DNA of 51,654 nucleotides, taken from DASZFV01 sp036494575 (GTDB taxonomy: Bacteria; Myxococcota_A; Polyangia; Fen-1088). The notes below the pieces were generated by a model. It made no database searches. It worked only from the letters and a program-made list of their open reading frames with translations, and had not been told where the DNA came from. Where the stretch lies: contig DASXOE010000052.1 in the NCBI GenBank assembly GCA_036494575.1, forward strand, positions 1 through 51,654, given 5' to 3'. How positions within the stretch are numbered: position 1 is the stretch's first letter; every line of letters begins with the position of its first letter. Below, piece after piece: positions 34,303 to 44,338 of the stretch. The position numbers and the translations under genes were made by a program.

Positions 34303-35501
34303 CTCCGTATTTGGCGCGCGAACGCGCCCAGGTTGACGACGCCGAAGACGGCGACCGCGAGCGCGAGGAAGAGCGTCGGCAGGTGGTCGCGCGGCCGATC
34401 GGCCTCGACGACCAGATAGGCGTCTTCGGCGACGCGCACGGTCGCGAGCGTGCGCGCGCCCGCGATCGTCGCCCAGGGCAGGCGCCGCTCGGCGCGCGTC
34501 GTCTTGACGACGAGTGCGTCGTTCGCGGCGGCCAGGTCGGACACGTGTGCCTTGAGCGTCTCGCGCGCGTCACGGATGTCGACGCGGCGGTCGAGCTCGC
34601 CGAGCGCGCTCAACGCCGCCTCGCGGGTAGGGCCTTCGAAGCGCGCGACGAAGGTCCAGCGCTCGACGGGCGGCGGCCCCCCGCCGAACGAGAGCGGACC
34701 GGCCGCGGTCGCGCCCGCCGCGTCGACGCGGACCAGGCCCTTGGCGGCGACGATCGCCCCGCCGCGACGCTCGATCTCGGCGCGCGCCGCCGCGCCGTCG
34801 ACGAATCGCTCGCGCGGCAAGCCCACGAGGACCTCGTCGGGGCGACGCACGTCGATGACGACGAGGTCGCCCGGCGCGAGCGCCACGGGATCGCCCGCGC
34901 GATCGTGCAGCGTGAGCACGCCCTCGGCGTGCGTGGCGGCGAGAGCGGCGCGTAGATCGGCCAGCGCGAAGACGTGACTGGCGGCGACGTGCGCCGAGAA
35001 GAACGCGCGCACGGCGTCTTCGAACGGCAGCTCGCCGAAGCGCACGAGCCGTCCCTCGAAGACGTCGTCCTCGGCGCTGGCGGCGGGCAGCGGGCTCGGC
35101 AGCCGATGCACGAAGAGGTGATCGCCCGTCCCGAGCACGCGAAAAAACTGGCTGAACGTCCAGGCGCCCTTCGTGTCCACCTCGAGCCCGCTCGCGCGGT
35201 CGGGCGCGCCGCGCACGCGCACGTAGCGGTTGTCGAGCCCGGTGACCGTCGTGCGTGGCGAGAAGGTCACGCGCGCCTCGCCCAGATCGAGCGGCTCGCT
35301 CGAAGACAGCGCGTAGCGCAGCTCGTGGCGCACGTGAAAGACGAGGAAGAAGGCAAGCGCCGCCGCCGCGAGGGCGAGGAGGGGCGTGCGCGTGCGCGCG
35401 CGGATGTGCGCGAACTCGTCAGTCGCGTTTTGGCCTCCGCCCTGGCCCCGGTCGCTCGTCGGGGCCGGCGCGGCGGCGTTCGTCTTGGCCCGATCGGTCA
35501 T
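34299..35501 (-). CDS. Bitopic or two-span membrane protein, unknown function
   Basis: A 400-residue protein from the ATG at 35501. A disordered N-terminus (~1-35) precedes a membrane span at ~40-57 (LLALAAAALAFFLVFHV). A large presumably periplasmic region follows, and a second span near the C-terminus (LPTLFLALAVAVFGVVNLGAF) leads to a short basic tail. The central region contains YVRVRGAPDRASGLEV and a Val/Asp-rich PDZ-like or SH3-like stretch (APGDLVVIDVRRPDEVLVGLP), but no family was recognised. First gene of the minus-strand operon with cysS, two glycosyltransferases and galE; a role in envelope or glycan processes is possible from context only. Confidence 0.8.
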   Translation of the reverse strand: MTDRAKTNAAAPAPTSDRGQGGGQNATDEFAHIRARTRTPLLALAAAALAFFLVFHVRHELRYALSSSEPLDLGEARVTFSPRTTVTGLDNRYVRVRGAPDRASGLEVDTKGAWTFSQFFRVLGTGDHLFVHRLPSPLPAASAEDDVFEGRLVRFGELPFEDAVRAFFSAHVAASHVFALADLRAALAATHAEGVLTLHDRAGDPVALAPGDLVVIDVRRPDEVLVGLPRERFVDGAAARAEIERRGGAIVAAKGLVRVDAAGATAAGPLSFGGGPPPVERWTFVARFEGPTREAALSALGELDRRVDIRDARETLKAHVSDLAAANDALVVKTTRAERRLPWATIAGARTLATVRVAEDAYLVVEADRPRDHLPTLFLALAVAVFGVVNLGAFARQIRR

Positions 35502-35638
35502 GGCGGCGGCGAAATGGCTGGAGAGCCTACCACAACGCCGTTTCGAACCACGCCGAACGGGCCGCGGATCCACGAGGCGGGGCCCGTGTCGGACTTGCTC
35601 TCGTGAGATCTTTCCGCTATCTGCGGGGAGTGCCTGGG

Positions 35639-36214
35639 ATGAGGCGGTCCGTGCTCCTCGTATGGCTGGCAACGACCGGCGCTCTCGCCGGCTGCCGGCA
35701 CGTCGTCAAGACGCCGGCCGAGGCGTACCAGCGCTTCTCGGCCGCCGTGACGGCCCGCGACGGCGGCGCGCTGTTCGACGCGCTCGACCAGCCGACGCGC
35801 TGGGCGTGGATGAGCATCCAGAAGTTCCACCGCGAGGCCTACGACATCGTCCTCAGCAACTATCCCGAGGGGCCCGAGCGGGAAAGGGAGTCGCATCGCT
35901 TTCAGGGCGGCGCGACGGCCACGAGCGCGCGCGAGCTGTTCCGCGCCGAGATCGCGCCGGGCGTCCTGCCCATGCTCGCGCCGCTCGTCGCGGCCGACGC
36001 GAAGATCGAGAATCTGTCCCCCGACGGCCACGCCGCGGCCGTGCTCGCCTCGGGCGCGCGCGTGCTCTTCGCGCGCGGCGAGGACGGCGGGTGGGGCTTC
36101 TCCGGCCTCGCCAAGGACGCCGAAGATTTGAAGTCGCGCTCCTATCACGACCTCGAGGTCGTGCGCGCCTCGGCGGCCGACTACGAGCGCGCCGCGACGC
36201 GCGCCGGAAAATGA
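35639..36214 (+). CDS. Putative lipoprotein, unknown function
   Basis: A 191-residue product with a signal peptide ending LAGC (lipid-attached Cys at residue 19). GGGGAG upstream supports the ATG at 35639. The body resembles small alpha+beta proteins of the DUF4878/NTF2 type (TPAEAYQRFSAAVTARDGGALFDAL at the N-terminal helices), a fold often found in such lipoproteins. The opposite operon diverges from the 137-bp gap upstream. xseA starts 10 bp after its stop. Confidence 0.75.
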   Translation: MRRSVLLVWLATTGALAGCRHVVKTPAEAYQRFSAAVTARDGGALFDALDQPTRWAWMSIQKFHREAYDIVLSNYPEGPERERESHRFQGGATATSARELFRAEIAPGVLPMLAPLVAADAKIENLSPDGHAAAVLASGARVLFARGEDGGWGFSGLAKDAEDLKSRSYHDLEVVRASAADYERAATRAGK

Positions 36215-36224
36215 ACGACGCGAG

Positions 36225-37811
36225 ATGACGCCGAAGGGCAAAGGAGATCCCTCGAGCGAGCAGGCGCAGCTCTCATTCGAGTCGCGCCTCACGGTGCCGC
36301 CCGCAGCCGTCGCGCCACGCACCGCCGCGACGCCTGAGGCGGCGCTTCGGGGCGGACCCTTCGGAACGCCCACCACCACCAACACGCCCTCGCCGCCTCC
36401 GGCGGCGACCCTCGCCACCCTGCCACCCCCGCCGCCTTCGGCGGCGCCCTCGGAGGGGGCGCCCCGCATCTGGGTCGTGTCCGAGCTCTTGCGCGCGGCG
36501 CGACTGGCGCTCGAGAGCCGCTTCACCGACGTGCGCGTCGAGGGCGAGATCTCGGGCCTCAAGCGCTCGGGTGGGGGACATCTTTATTTCTGCCTCAAGG
36601 ACGCGCAGGGCCAGCTCGACTGCGTGCTCTACGGGCGCGAGGCGGCGCGCCTGCGCTTCGAGGTCCAGGAAGGGATGGCCGTCCGGTGTCGTGGCCGGCT
36701 CACGCTCTACGAGGCGCGCGGCCGCTTCCAGATGACGGTGACCGAGGTCGAGCCCACGGGCGCGGGCGCGCTCGCGCTGGCGTTCGAGCAGCTCAAGACC
36801 AAGCTGGCCGCCGACGGCCTCTTCGACACGGCCCGCAAGCGCGCCCTGCCCTTCTTCCCGCGGCGCGTGGGCGTCGTGACGTCCGCCACGGGCGCCGTCA
36901 TCCGCGACATCGTCCGCGTCGCGCACCGCCGCTGCCCCGTGCCGATCTTGCTCGCGCCCACGCCCGTGCAGGGCGAGGGCGCGTCGCTCGCGATCGCGGC
37001 GGCGCTCCGCCGGCTCGCGAGCGTCGCCGACGTCGACGTCATCATCGTCGCGCGGGGAGGCGGGTCGCTCGAAGACCTGTGGGCGTTCAACGAGGAGCCG
37101 GTGGCGCGCGCGATCTTCGCCTGCCGCGTGCCCGTGATCTCCGCCGTCGGGCACGAGACGGACTTCACGATCGCGGATTTCGTGGCTGACGTCCGCGCGC
37201 CGACGCCGTCGGCCGCCGCCGAGCGCGCCGTTCCCGTGCTCGCCGATCTGCGCGCCGAGCTGGCGCTCATCTGTCGGCGCGCCGGCCGCGCGACGGCCGA
37301 GCACGTCCGCGCGCGCCGTCACGCCCTCGAGCGCGCCCGCGCCCGCCTCGGCGATCCGCGGCGCCTCCTCGACGAGCGCCGGCAGGCCGTCGACGAGGTC
37401 GTCGAGCGCGCGCGCCGCCAGCTCGGGCGCCAGCTCGCCGCGGCGCGGGCCGGCTTGCGCGCCCTCGAGACGCGGCTTTACCGCGCCCATCCGCAGCGGC
37501 GCGTGTCCGAGCGCCGCAACGCCCTCGCCGCGCTCCGGCACCGTCTCGAGGCCGCGCCGCGCGGCGAGCTCGCCCGACGCCGCCACGCAATCGACGCCGC
37601 GCGCGGCAAGCTCGAGGCGCTGTCGCCGCTCAACGTGCTCGAGCGCGGCTTCAGCCTCGCGCAGCTGGCCGACGGACGGCTGCTCACGCGCGCCGAGGAC
37701 GCGCGGCCCGGCGATCAGCTGCGCGTGCGCCTGCGCCGGGGTGAGATCCACGCCGAGGTCCGCGACGCCCCCGACGGCGAAGCGCCGTCGCCCCGCAAGG
37801 GCGGGCCGTGA
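36225..37811 (+). CDS. xseA: Exodeoxyribonuclease VII large subunit with N-terminal extension
   Basis: A 528-residue XseA. The OB-fold domain (~80-180; VEGEISGLKRSGGGHLYFCLKD) and catalytic domain (VTSATGAVIRDI; ARGGGSLEDLWAFNEEPVARAI; SAVGHETDFTIADFVADVRAPTP) are complete, as is the long coiled coil. The first ~75 residues are an Ala/Pro/Thr-rich low-complexity extension that E. coli XseA lacks. It degrades single-stranded DNA together with XseB; no xseB gene is nearby. The stop overlaps the aroE start (GTGA). Confidence 0.94.
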   Translation: MTPKGKGDPSSEQAQLSFESRLTVPPAAVAPRTAATPEAALRGGPFGTPTTTNTPSPPPAATLATLPPPPPSAAPSEGAPRIWVVSELLRAARLALESRFTDVRVEGEISGLKRSGGGHLYFCLKDAQGQLDCVLYGREAARLRFEVQEGMAVRCRGRLTLYEARGRFQMTVTEVEPTGAGALALAFEQLKTKLAADGLFDTARKRALPFFPRRVGVVTSATGAVIRDIVRVAHRRCPVPILLAPTPVQGEGASLAIAAALRRLASVADVDVIIVARGGGSLEDLWAFNEEPVARAIFACRVPVISAVGHETDFTIADFVADVRAPTPSAAAERAVPVLADLRAELALICRRAGRATAEHVRARRHALERARARLGDPRRLLDERRQAVDEVVERARRQLGRQLAAARAGLRALETRLYRAHPQRRVSERRNALAALRHRLEAAPRGELARRRHAIDAARGKLEALSPLNVLERGFSLAQLADGRLLTRAEDARPGDQLRVRLRRGEIHAEVRDAPDGEAPSPRKGGP

Positions 37812-38650
37812 TCCGTGCCGCCGTCCTGGGCGCCGACGTCTCGAGGAGCCGCTCGCCCGCGATTCACCGGGCGGCCTTCCGCGCGCTCGGCCTGCCTGGC
37901 ACCTACGAGGCGCTGAGCGTCGACGCGGCCGGCTTCGAGGCTCTCGTCGCCGAGCTCCGCGCGCGCGGGTTCCGCTACCTCAACGTCACGATTCCGCACA
38001 AGCGCGCCGCCGGCGCGCTCGCCGACACGCGCGGCCGCGAAGTCCGCGCCTCGGGCGCGGCCAACACGCTGCTCTTCGAGGCGGGCACGGGCGCGCGGCG
38101 CGCCCGCGTCCGCACGCGCGCCGAGAACACCGACGGCGCCGGGCTCCTCGCGGCGCTCGCCGACCTCGGCGTCACGCCGCGCGGCGCCCGCGTCGTCATG
38201 GTGGGCGCTGGCGGCGCCGCGGCCGGCGCGCTCGAGGCCCTCACGCGTGGGGGAGCGAGAGTGACGTTACTGGCCCGGCGGCCGGCGGCCGCGCGGGCCG
38301 TGCGGGCGCGCCTGCCGGAGGGGCAGCGCGCCCGCGTCGACATTCGCTCGTTCGGCCCCGCGACTTTGGAAGATGCGCTCGTCCACGCGACGGCGCTCGT
38401 CTCGGCCGTCCCGGCGGCTGCGTGGATCCCGCGCGCCGTTCGCCCGCTTCGAGCTCTCGGCCGCGACACGGCCGTGCTCGAGATGGCCTACGGCGGCCTC
38501 ACGCCGCTGGGCGCTGAAGCCCGATCCCGCACGACGAGGTACGCCGACGGCCTGGGCATGCTCGTCCACCAGGCCGCTCGCGCCGTCGAGCTCGCCGTCG
38601 GAGAAATGCCGCCCCTGCCGCTCCTCTTCCGGGCCGCCCGCGGACGCTGA
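37808..38650 (+). CDS. aroE: Shikimate dehydrogenase
   Basis: A 280-residue AroE. Substrate loop SRSRSPAIH (near residue 15), catalytic NVTIPHKR (Lys), GAANTL and ENTDG with the catalytic Asp, then the NADP-binding GAGGAAAGAL and the AR-type clamp LLARR. The C-terminus has AYGGLTPL and the LVHQAA motif. It reduces 3-dehydroshikimate with NADPH in the aromatic amino-acid pathway. The GTG start overlaps the xseA stop, an arrangement that implies cotranscription. Confidence 0.95.
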   Translation: MIRAAVLGADVSRSRSPAIHRAAFRALGLPGTYEALSVDAAGFEALVAELRARGFRYLNVTIPHKRAAGALADTRGREVRASGAANTLLFEAGTGARRARVRTRAENTDGAGLLAALADLGVTPRGARVVMVGAGGAAAGALEALTRGGARVTLLARRPAAARAVRARLPEGQRARVDIRSFGPATLEDALVHATALVSAVPAAAWIPRAVRPLRALGRDTAVLEMAYGGLTPLGAEARSRTTRYADGLGMLVHQAARAVELAVGEMPPLPLLFRAARGR

Positions 38651-38771
38651 GCGCCCGCGAAACGTTCGTGACATACCGCACCATTTTCGTCGCGCGCAGG
38701 GGGCTGGGACATCTTCATGCCCCGAGGAATCGCCGCCCTACAAAAAAATGGGGCCCACGACGCAACCTCCA

Positions 38772-38799
38772 TTACATCTATGGGAAAGTCTGTTAAAGT
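38772..38799 (+). promoter_or_regulatory. Predicted promoter of the fibro-slime lipoprotein gene
   Basis: TTACAT (38772-38777) and TAAAGT (38794-38799) are 16 bp apart in an AT-rich patch. Transcription would start near 38806. This gives a ~62-nt leader to the TTG start at 38868, or an almost leaderless message if GTG 38808 is used. Confidence 0.4.
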
Positions 38800-38867
38800 T
38801 CACTCTTGTGATCGAACCCTGTCGAGGAGCCCTTCGCCCTCCAGGTTCGTTACGGAAAGAGACCACC

Positions 38868-40799
38868 TTGGGACGGCGATCGAGCCCGCATCGCGTTCGA
38901 GGTTGGACGTTCGCGCTCGGCATCTTCGTCATCGGTCTCGGTTGCGCCAAGACCGCGGATGATTCGACGGGAACCGGAGGCAACGGCGACGCGCAAGGCG
39001 GAAGCGACGGCGCCGCGGGAGACGACGGCGGCGCGGGCAACGGCCTTCCCGACCTCCCGATCTTCGGCGACGGCCCTGCCTCCTCGACGTGCGGCAACGG
39101 CGTCATCGAGTTCGGCGAGAACTGCGAGGACGGCAACACGACGAGCGGCGATGGCTGCTCGAGCACTTGCGTCATCGAGTCGCATTACACGTGTCCGAAG
39201 ATCGGGATGCCGTGCGTCCACGACGTGATCTGCGGCGATCACATGATCGAAGGCAAAGAGGAGTGCGACGACGGCAACACGACGAGCGGCGACGGCTGCG
39301 CCGCCGACTGCACGCTCGAGTGCGGCTGGCAGTGCCCGCCCGGCGCCGTTTGCCGCGCCGCCAAGTGCGGCGACGGCAAGGTCGCCGGCAACGAACAGTG
39401 CGACGACGGCAACACGACGGACGGCGATGGTTGTGGCGCCGACTGCACCCTCGAAAGCAAGCCCGTGGCGGTGGCCGAGGGTTGGGTCTGCACGTCGCCG
39501 GCCGGCGCCACGGGCTGCAAGGGACCCACGACGTGCACGACGTCGGTGTGCGGGAACAAGATCAAGGAAGGCTCCGAGCAGTGCGACGACGGCAACACGG
39601 CGACCGGCGACGGCTGCTCGCCTTTCTGTCGCCTCGAGCCGGTCTGCCCCGCCGCGGGCGGCGCGTGCGCGACCGCGTGCGGCGACGGGTTGCTGCTGCC
39701 CATCGACAAGGCAAACGGGCAGGAGTGCGACGACGGGAACACCGTCGGCGGCGACGGCTGCTCGGCGACGTGCAAGGTCGAGCCGGGCTTCAAATGCAAC
39801 GACGTCATCGTCGTCCCGACGACAATGAGCCTGCCCATCGTCTACCACGACTTCAAGAGCTACAAGGAAGCGGGCGGACACCCGGACTTCGAGCACTACC
39901 CCGGCAACGGCGCCCCCGGCATCGTTCTACCGACGCTGGGGCCGAACGGCGTTCCGGTCCACGTAGCGACGTGCGCGCCCTGGACGACCAATCTCTGCCC
40001 GCCCGGAACGGCCAACCCCACCTGGGACCCAGCCGTGGATTGGTTCGGCATGTGGTACCTCGACACGCCAACTTACAACAAGACCGTCGTGTCGACGCTC
40101 ACGCTCCCTGCCATCACGGGCGGCGCCTTTCAGTACAGCAACGAGATGTTCTTCCCGCTCGACGGCCTGCCGAACACCTGGGGCAACACGCCGACCTGGA
40201 CGCACGACTACGGCTTCACGTCGGTCGCCCGCACGTGGTTCGAATACACGGGCACGGCGACGCTCACCTTCATTGGAGATGACGACGTCTGGGTCTTCAT
40301 CAACAAGCAGCTGGCCGTGGACCTCGGGGGCACGCATCAGCGCGCGCTCGGAAGCATCACCTTGGACGCCGCTGACGGCACCGGGTATGTCTGCGATTTC
40401 AACGGGCCCGGTATAAGCTTGCCCACGCTGAACGCGTGTAATTCGCAAGCCAAGACGCCCGGCGGACACGTCATCAACAACTTGGGCATCAAGACGGGCA
40501 ACGTCTATGAGATCGCCGTCTTCCAGGCCGAGCGCTTCACGGCCGAATCGCACTATCAGCTCACGCTCTCGAACTTCAAGGGCACGAAGAGCGCGTGCGT
40601 CGGCATGTGCGGCGACGGCGTCGTCGCGCCGGGCGAGATGTGCGACCTCGGCGCTGCCATGAACACGGGCGACTACGGCGGCTGCAAGGCCGACTGCACG
40701 CTCGCGCCCTTCTGCGGCGACAAGATCGTCAACGGGCCCGAGGAGTGCGACGGCGGCCTGAACTGCGACGCGGCCTGCAAGAAGATCATCGTCAATTAG
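38868..40799 (+). CDS. Surface lipoprotein with DUF4215 Cys-rich repeats and a fibro-slime domain
   Basis: About 643 residues from the TTG at 38868, which has GGAAAGAG six bases upstream and a compact lipoprotein signal (FALGIFVIGLGC). GTG 38808 and ATG 38748 are in frame, but the bases between have poor third-position GC, arguing against them. A Gly/Asp linker is followed by at least five DUF4215 (Myxococcus Cys-rich) repeats of the form CGNG...CDDGNTTSGDGC...C. Next comes a fibro-slime/PA14-like domain (WFGMWYLDTPTYNKTVV; TLTFIGDDDVWVFINKQLAVDLGG; YEIAVFQAERFTAESHYQLTL) and two more Cys-rich repeats at the end. Such proteins are surface or matrix components; ligand unknown. Confidence 0.88.
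   Translation: MGRRSSPHRVRGWTFALGIFVIGLGCAKTADDSTGTGGNGDAQGGSDGAAGDDGGAGNGLPDLPIFGDGPASSTCGNGVIEFGENCEDGNTTSGDGCSSTCVIESHYTCPKIGMPCVHDVICGDHMIEGKEECDDGNTTSGDGCAADCTLECGWQCPPGAVCRAAKCGDGKVAGNEQCDDGNTTDGDGCGADCTLESKPVAVAEGWVCTSPAGATGCKGPTTCTTSVCGNKIKEGSEQCDDGNTATGDGCSPFCRLEPVCPAAGGACATACGDGLLLPIDKANGQECDDGNTVGGDGCSATCKVEPGFKCNDVIVVPTTMSLPIVYHDFKSYKEAGGHPDFEHYPGNGAPGIVLPTLGPNGVPVHVATCAPWTTNLCPPGTANPTWDPAVDWFGMWYLDTPTYNKTVVSTLTLPAITGGAFQYSNEMFFPLDGLPNTWGNTPTWTHDYGFTSVARTWFEYTGTATLTFIGDDDVWVFINKQLAVDLGGTHQRALGSITLDAADGTGYVCDFNGPGISLPTLNACNSQAKTPGGHVINNLGIKTGNVYEIAVFQAERFTAESHYQLTLSNFKGTKSACVGMCGDGVVAPGEMCDLGAAMNTGDYGGCKADCTLAPFCGDKIVNGPEECDGGLNCDAACKKIIVN
39123..39761 (+). repeat. Five dispersed 36-bp coding repeats of the DUF4215 core
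   Basis: Near-identical 36-nt blocks, each running from one cysteine codon to another and containing GACGGCAACACGACG-like sequence, lie at 39123-39158, 39264-39299, 39399-39434, 39582-39617 and 39726-39761. Spacing varies (141, 135, 183, 144 bp) and the blocks are in frame, so this is protein-domain duplication and not a CRISPR array. Confidence 0.9.
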
Positions 40800-40801
40800 C
40801 G

Positions 40802-41665
40802 TCAGACGACCCGGTCGAGGATCGCCTCGACCTGACCGACGTAGCCGCCCCCGAAGAGGTTCACGTGAACCATGAGTGGGTAGAGCTGATAGAGCGGCAC
40901 GCGCGCCGCGTGGCCCGCGGCGAGCGGCCAGGCCTCCTCGTAGGCGGCGAACGCGCGCGCCTCGAAGCCGCCGAAGAGCCGCATCATCGCGAGATCGATC
41001 TCGCGGTGGCCGCCGTAGACGGCTGGGTCGCACAGGCACGGCGCGCCGGCCTCGTCGATGAGGAGGTTGCCGCCCCACAGATCGCCGTGCAGGCGCGCCG
41101 GCGGCTCGGGCGGCCCCACGAGGGCGTCGAGCTCGGCGAAGAGGCGCTCGAAGCCACGCCGCATGCGCGACGACGCCAGCCCCTCGTCGGCAGCCCGCCG
41201 CAGCTGCGGCTCGAGGCGGCGGGCGCGGTAGAAATCCGCCCAGCCGCCGCTGCCATCGCCGGCGGCGGTGTTGTCCTGGGGCAAGCGCCCGATGAAGTTG
41301 TCGTGGTCGAGGCCGAAACCGGGCGCGCCGCGCCGGTGCAGGGCGGCCAGCCCTCGCCCGAGGCGCTCGTCGAAGTCGCGCGCCGGCGGCGCGGCGACGA
41401 CGAGCTCGAGCGCGAGGAAGCCAGGCCCGTGCGCGACGACCTCGGGCACGCGCAGCACGCGCGCCTCTGCCAGCCACGCGAGGCCCCGTCCCTCGGCCGC
41501 GAACATACCAGCGGGCTCGCGCGCGTTGGTCTTCACGAACAGGCGCCGGCCGTCGGCCAGCGTGACGGCCTCGGCGCGGTTGATGTCGCCGCCGCCCACG
41601 GGCCGCGTCCCCGCGATCCGCCCCGCCACGGCGGCCTCCAGCGCCGCCCGAATGCCCGCCTCCAT
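40802..41665 (-). CDS. Fructosamine-3-kinase family protein
   Basis: A 287-residue aminoglycoside-phosphotransferase-like kinase of the Fn3K group: VGGGDINRAEAVTLADGRRLFVKTN (nucleotide loop and Lys), AAEGRGLAWLAEA, the catalytic LHGDLWGGNLL and the metal-binding CDPAVYGGHREIDLAM. The C-terminal LYQLYPLMVHVNLFGGGY is diagnostic for Fn3K-type proteins. These enzymes phosphorylate sugar-amine adducts on proteins for deglycation. The gene ends two bases from the convergent lipoprotein gene and starts eight bases after the phosphatase gene. Confidence 0.93.
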   Translation of the reverse strand: MEAGIRAALEAAVAGRIAGTRPVGGGDINRAEAVTLADGRRLFVKTNAREPAGMFAAEGRGLAWLAEARVLRVPEVVAHGPGFLALELVVAAPPARDFDERLGRGLAALHRRGAPGFGLDHDNFIGRLPQDNTAAGDGSGGWADFYRARRLEPQLRRAADEGLASSRMRRGFERLFAELDALVGPPEPPARLHGDLWGGNLLIDEAGAPCLCDPAVYGGHREIDLAMMRLFGGFEARAFAAYEEAWPLAAGHAARVPLYQLYPLMVHVNLFGGGYVGQVEAILDRVV

Positions 41666-41673
41666 CGCGCTTT

Positions 41674-42153
41674 CTAAAGCTCGTGCTCACGACGCAGGTG
41701 CGCCACGAGGCCGCGGCACGCCGCCTCGCACAGCTCGAAGACGTCCTCGAACCCGCGCGGGCCGCCATAATACGGGTCGGGCACCTCGGCCTCGGGCGGC
41801 GCCGCCGGACCGAAAGAGCGCAGGAGCCGCACCTTGGCGCGATCGGCGTCCGAGCGCGCGAGGCGCATGAGCTCGTCGCGGTTCGAGCGGTCCATGGCGA
41901 GCACGTGATCGCAGCCGTCGAACGACGCGGAGGTGAACTGGCGCGCGCGCCCCGAGAGCGGGATGCCGCGGCCGGCGCCCACAGCGCTGCTGCGCTTGTC
42001 GCGCGGATCGCCCACGTGCCAGTCGCCCGTGCCGGCGCTCGAGACGGAGATGCGATCGGCGAGCCCCTCCCGCTCGACGAGGTGGCGCATCACCGCCTCC
42101 GCCGTCGGCGACCGGCAGATGTTGCCGAGGCAGACGAAGCAGACGCGGACCAC
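41674..42153 (-). CDS. Low-molecular-weight protein-tyrosine-phosphatase family protein
   Basis: A 159-residue LMW-PTP. The P-loop CLGNICRS (C8-x5-R14) is at the N-terminus, and the general-acid loop is VPDPYYGG near residue 128. The GTG at 42153 has a GGAG upstream. The family dephosphorylates tyrosine (or arginine) residues. In other bacteria a neighbouring fructosamine-kinase gene is frequent, and LMW-PTP/Fn3K pairs are linked to handling of glycated or phosphorylated metabolites. It lies 11 bp after the RNase E/G gene. Confidence 0.94.
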   Translation of the reverse strand: MVRVCFVCLGNICRSPTAEAVMRHLVEREGLADRISVSSAGTGDWHVGDPRDKRSSAVGAGRGIPLSGRARQFTSASFDGCDHVLAMDRSNRDELMRLARSDADRAKVRLLRSFGPAAPPEAEVPDPYYGGPRGFEDVFELCEAACRGLVAHLRREHEL

Positions 42154-42164
42154 GGCGCTCCGGG

Positions 42165-43931
<1,767 letters not shown>

Positions 43932-43979
43932 GGACACGCTTTAGGGGGGCGACGAAAAATTGCTGGGAGCGACGTTCCG

Positions 43980-43997
43980 CCTGACGTGAATGTCAGG
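43980..43997 (-). other. Hairpin just upstream of the RNase E/G start
   Basis: CCTGAC and GTCAGG, six-base perfect arms with a six-base loop, end about 50 bp before the RNase E/G start codon on the minus strand. Confidence 0.5.
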
Positions 43998-44173
43998 GTC
44001 CATCGCGGAAATGTTGTGAGGTTGAGGGTCCTCGTAACACGGAACCGCGCGCAATTCAACGACATCGGCATCGAATGGTTTGGTCGGCACACCGCTTGCT
44101 CTCTGCTGGGGCCAGGAATGTCGCGCGGCGCCCTCTCCCAAAGCCGGTTCCGCGAGATGCTCCCCTCCTCCCT

Positions 44174-44197
44174 TCACACCGACGCAAGTCGGTGTGA
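44174..44197. other. Perfect 10-bp hairpin with GCAA tetraloop
   Basis: TCACACCGAC (44174-44183) and GTCGGTGTGA (44188-44197) are perfect complements around GCAA. Transcribed from the plus strand this is a C(GCAA)G GNRA tetraloop, one of the most stable RNA loops; from the minus strand the loop is TTGC. No U-tract follows on either strand. Confidence 0.75.
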
Positions 44198-44222
44198 TCT
44201 AGATTGACGACCCGGGACCTTA

Positions 44223-44249
44223 GTCACGAGTATCCGCCGCGGTCGTGAC
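44223..44249. other. Hairpin with the CGAGTATCC repeat core (copy 1)
   Basis: GTCACGA (44223-44229) and TCGTGAC (44243-44249) form a perfect seven-base stem enclosing GTATCCGCCGCGG. The sequence from 44227 on is repeated, with small changes, at 44318. Confidence 0.55.
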
Positions 44250-44309
44250 CATATGAAGCTTCTTCCTAGCCTGACTTACCCTGACTTTTTGCACGCGTAG
44301 TTAGACTGC

Positions 44310-44338
44310 GACCCTCGCGAGTATCCCTCGCGGGGGTC
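44310..44338 (-). terminator. 12-bp hairpin downstream of cdsA, CGAGTATCC repeat core (copy 2)
   Basis: GACCCTCGCGAG (44310-44321) pairs with CTCGCGGGGGTC (44327-44338) with one T-G wobble and a TATCC loop. It lies about 60 bp after the cdsA stop on the minus strand, where a terminator would be expected, but there is no U-tract. Confidence 0.45.

Noticed and set aside
39123..39761. Five evenly spaced 36-bp repeats, CRISPR-like at first sight
   Set aside because: They are in frame in one protein, encode the DUF4215 Cys motif, have variable spacing and the intervals are coding.
43941..44207. Short frames in both directions in the gap upstream of the RNase E/G gene
   Set aside because: They overlap each other and the hairpins and lack initiation signals.
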